NCBI RefSeq assembly: GCF_002287375.1
Contig: NZ_NPOA01000001.1
Coordinates: forward strand, 310,001-374,000
DNA length: 64,000 nt
Origin: Virgibacillus profundi
Lineage (GTDB): Bacteria; Bacillota; Bacilli; Bacillales; Amphibacillaceae
Direction of reading: 5' to 3'
Made by a program: the position numbers and the translations under genes. Below, in pieces: positions 61,726 to 64,000 of the stretch; the stretch's first letter is position 1; each line of letters opens with the position of its first letter. The notes under the pieces are model-generated. The model searched no databases and had not been told where the DNA came from. It saw only the letters and a program-made list of their open reading frames with translations.

Positions 61726-63405
61726 TTACTCTACGTCTGCATATTTCAAATCAAAATATCCAACGGGGTGACGCAGGATGCCTGATACGCCATCAGCTTG
61801 CAAAACAACTGTGTTATAATAGCGAATCGGTACTGCGATCATTTCTTCAGCAAGCATTTTTTCTGCTTCGTATAAATATTCCCAGCGTTTTTCCTGATCT
61901 GTTTCTGATTTTCCTTTTTCAATCAATTCATCATATTCCTCACTGGAGAATCCAGTTCGGTTCATATATGAATCTGTAATAAAGCTCTCCAGGAAGTTGA
62001 CCGGATCATTATAATCATTGATAAATGAACTACGTGAAAATTGAAGTTCGAGGTTTGTCTGTGCTTCTGCAAAAACGCCCCACTCCTGGTTTTCCAGTGA
62101 TACTTCAATACCTAAGTTTTCATTTAACATGTTTTGTACTGTTTCTGCCACTGCTTTATTCAAATCACTTGTGTTATAGGACAGCACGACAGGTGGCAAC
62201 TCTTCATAGCCTTCTTCCGCCATACCTTCTTCAAGTAATTGCTTTGCCTGATCCGGGTCGAATGATACAAGTTTTCCGTTGACATCACGGAAATCCTCGC
62301 CGGAAGGGCTTGTAAATCCTGGAGAAATGAATCCGTAAGCCGGTTCCACTCCATTTTTTACAACAAATTCAGCTATATCAGCTCTGTTTAGTGCGTATGA
62401 AAACGCCTGTCTGATCTTCTTATTTTGGAATGGCTCTTCTGTAATATTAAACCGGTAAAATTCTAGGCCACCATAATCGCCGATAAATACATTGTCGCCA
62501 TCAATCAACTCATCAGATAATTCTGGTGGAATGCTTGCAGTATCAAGATCTCCACTTTCAAACATTTGATATTGGGTATTGGTATCATTAACCATTGCCC
62601 AATGTACTTTATCCAATTTCACAGCATCTGCATCCCAATACGCTTCGTTTTTGGCAAATACCATTTCACTATCATGCTCCCATGATTCGAGCTTAAATGG
62701 CCCATTTGCTACGAAAGAATCTGCTTCTGCATGCCAGTCCGGATTTTCCTCTGCTACTTTATGGTTAACAGGGAAGAATGCCGGATTTGTTAATAAATCC
62801 AGGAAGAATCCGGTTGGGGCTGTTAAGACAACCTCTAATGTTTTTTCGTCAACTGCCGTGACAGCAACATCTTCTGCTGAACCTTCCCCACTGTTAAAAG
62901 CTTCTGCCCCTTCAATAAAATATGCCAGGAATGCGGCTGGAGAGGCTGGTTCAGTTTCCGGATTAAGCATTAATTTCCAAGCATAGACAAAGTCCCCTGC
63001 TGTAACCGGATCTCCATTGGACCAGTTGGCATCCTCACGAATATGGAACGTATACGTTAAGCCATCCTCAGAAATATCCCAGGATTCCGCTGCTCCTTCA
63101 GCTGCTTTTGATTCTTCATCCAGACGGGTAAGTCCCTCCATCAAGTTATTTAATGGGTCCCATGATACAGCATCAAAGCCGATGGACGGGTTCAATGAAG
63201 TAGGTTCCACCCCATTGTTAAGGTGAAGTACTTTTCCTTCAAGCGCTTCATCGGTTTCCTCTGATTCAGTTTCTCCATTTTCCTCAGCCTGCTCAGCTTC
63301 ATTATCCTCAGCCGGTTCTTCTTCTCCTGCACTGTCATTAGCTGTACATGCTGCTAAAAAGAAAATAGTTAAAACAGCTAACAATAAAACTAGCCACTTC
63401 TTCAT
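61726..63405 (-). CDS. dppE: Peptide-binding lipoprotein of a Dpp/Opp ABC transporter
   Basis: Extracellular substrate-binding protein (SBP_bac_5), 559 residues. Lipobox FLAAC, an acidic linker, then the family motifs LNPSIGFDAVSWDPLNNLME, YTFHIREDANWSNGDPVTAG, DFVYAWKLMLNPETEPAS and NGPFKLESWEHDSEMVFAKN. The gene lies between dppD and ykfA, the place of dppE in B. subtilis, and so probably binds dipeptides or murein tripeptides. Confidence 0.92.
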   Translation of the reverse strand: MKKWLVLLLAVLTIFFLAACTANDSAGEEEPAEDNEAEQAEENGETESEETDEALEGKVLHLNNGVEPTSLNPSIGFDAVSWDPLNNLMEGLTRLDEESKAAEGAAESWDISEDGLTYTFHIREDANWSNGDPVTAGDFVYAWKLMLNPETEPASPAAFLAYFIEGAEAFNSGEGSAEDVAVTAVDEKTLEVVLTAPTGFFLDLLTNPAFFPVNHKVAEENPDWHAEADSFVANGPFKLESWEHDSEMVFAKNEAYWDADAVKLDKVHWAMVNDTNTQYQMFESGDLDTASIPPELSDELIDGDNVFIGDYGGLEFYRFNITEEPFQNKKIRQAFSYALNRADIAEFVVKNGVEPAYGFISPGFTSPSGEDFRDVNGKLVSFDPDQAKQLLEEGMAEEGYEELPPVVLSYNTSDLNKAVAETVQNMLNENLGIEVSLENQEWGVFAEAQTNLELQFSRSSFINDYNDPVNFLESFITDSYMNRTGFSSEEYDELIEKGKSETDQEKRWEYLYEAEKMLAEEMIAVPIRYYNTVVLQADGVSGILRHPVGYFDLKYADVE

Positions 63406-63425
63406 CTTTTTTGTCCCCCTTAAAT

Positions 63426-64000
63426 TTATTTTGTTACTGCTTCAGCTAAAAGCTGTTTAGCCCGCTCATCCTGCAGCCAGCAATTCACTTGATGCGAATC
63501 ACTAAGGGCCGAAACTTCGGGATAAACTTTATCACACACCTCCATGGCGAATGGACATCTGGCAGTAAATGGACATCCGGTGGGAGGTGAGAATAAATCC
63601 GGTGGCGTTCCATCGATCGGGATTAATTTTTCCCCTTGTAAATCAAGCCGCGGAACGGAATTTAATAAGCCTTTTGTATATGGATGTTCGGGATTGTAAA
63701 AGATTTCCCGTTTTGTTCCGACTTCAATAATTTTTCCAGCATACATTACCGCAATTCGATCAGCAATTTTTGCTACAACACCTAAATCATGTGTAATCAA
63801 AATAATGGAAACCCCTGTAGCATGTTGGATTTTTTCAAAAAGCTCCAGAATCTGTGCCTGAATCGTTACATCAAGTGCTGTCGTTGGTTCATCTGCAATC
63901 AAAAGCTCCGGCTCACAAATTAAGGCAATAGCAATGACAATTCGCTGGCGCATTCCCCCACTAAACTGGTGCGGGTATTGTTTCAGCCTTTCATCCGGAT
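63426..64000 (-). CDS. dppD: Peptide ABC transporter ATPase (DppD/OppD-like), 5' end outside window
   Basis: Open to the window edge, with the frame continuing upstream of the first internal ATG as [20 protein letters not shown]. Visible are the signature FSGGMRQR, Walker [15 protein letters not shown], the switch region [11 protein letters not shown] and the C-terminal oligopeptide-transporter Cys motif [16 protein letters not shown]. Walker A lies outside. It starts the visible part of the dpp-ykf operon, 20 bases before dppE. Confidence 0.92.
   Translation of the reverse strand, partial: PDERLKQYPHQFSGGMRQRIVIAIALICEPELLIADEPTTALDVTIQAQILELFEKIQHATGVSIILITHDLGVVAKIADRIAVMYAGKIIEVGTKREIFYNPEHPYTKGLLNSVPRLDLQGEKLIPIDGTPPDLFSPPTGCPFTARCPFAMEVCDKVYPEVSALSDSHQVNCWLQDERAKQLLAEAVTK

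Overview
The window looks like chromosome of a low-GC, endospore-forming, flagellated Gram-positive bacterium of the Bacillaceae. The evidence is strong GGAGG-type ribosome sites, the sporulation genes spoIID, spoIIQ and spoIIID, the B. subtilis-like run mbl-flhO-flhP-fabZ, comK, and a dpp-ykf cell-wall-peptide operon. Acidic secreted proteins and overall gene content suggest an Oceanobacillus/Virgibacillus-like halotolerant genus; that placement is inference.

Region 1 (1-25 kb) is a cell-surface locus. It holds a partial MBOAT O-acetyltransferase and four exported proteins that each end in three cell-wall-binding type 2 (CWB2) repeats: two subtilisin-like proteases, a lytic-transglycosylase-like protein and an amidase. 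Among them lie genes for an anionic or acidic surface polymer: two TagO/WecA-type glycosyl-1-phosphate transferases, a TagA-type ManNAc transferase, a UDP-ManNAc dehydrogenase-like enzyme, an LTA-synthase-like sulfatase, a MurJ/Wzx-type flippase, a Wzy-like polymerase or ligase, a PIG-L deacetylase and a GT4 glycosyltransferase. The layout suggests that polymer synthesis and polymer-bound proteins are encoded together.

Region 2 (25-44 kb) is a mosaic. It contains a GDPD phosphodiesterase with an overlapping 43-residue membrane peptide, an M19 dipeptidase, an orphan ATP-synthase-subunit-c-like membrane protein, a TetR/ABC-2 exporter unit split by a decayed IS3-family element, a split ThrE exporter, zwf, a SwrC-type RND pump with lipoprotein adaptor and YerO-like repressor, and comK. 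Intergenic spaces carry several families of strictly periodic repeat arrays.

Region 3 (44-57 kb) is conserved Bacillaceae backbone (ytxH, yjfB-like, fabZ, epuA-like, flhP, flhO, mbl, spoIIID, spoIIQ, spoIID) with two insertions. One is a NERD-domain gene with a 20-bp-period array on each side. The other is an AimR (arbitrium)-family receptor lacking the N-terminal DNA-binding part, followed by an unannotated 38-codon gene for a secreted-peptide precursor.

Region 4 (57-64 kb) is a dppDE-ykfABCD operon for uptake and breakdown of murein peptides, with a composite repeat between ykfB and ykfC. An inverted copy of that repeat lies at 42.1 kb.

The least explained features are the AimR-like receptor/peptide pair inside the sporulation cluster and the 20-bp and 21-bp phased arrays, which repeatedly bracket single small accessory genes. 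No rRNA, tRNA, CRISPR array or complete prophage was seen.
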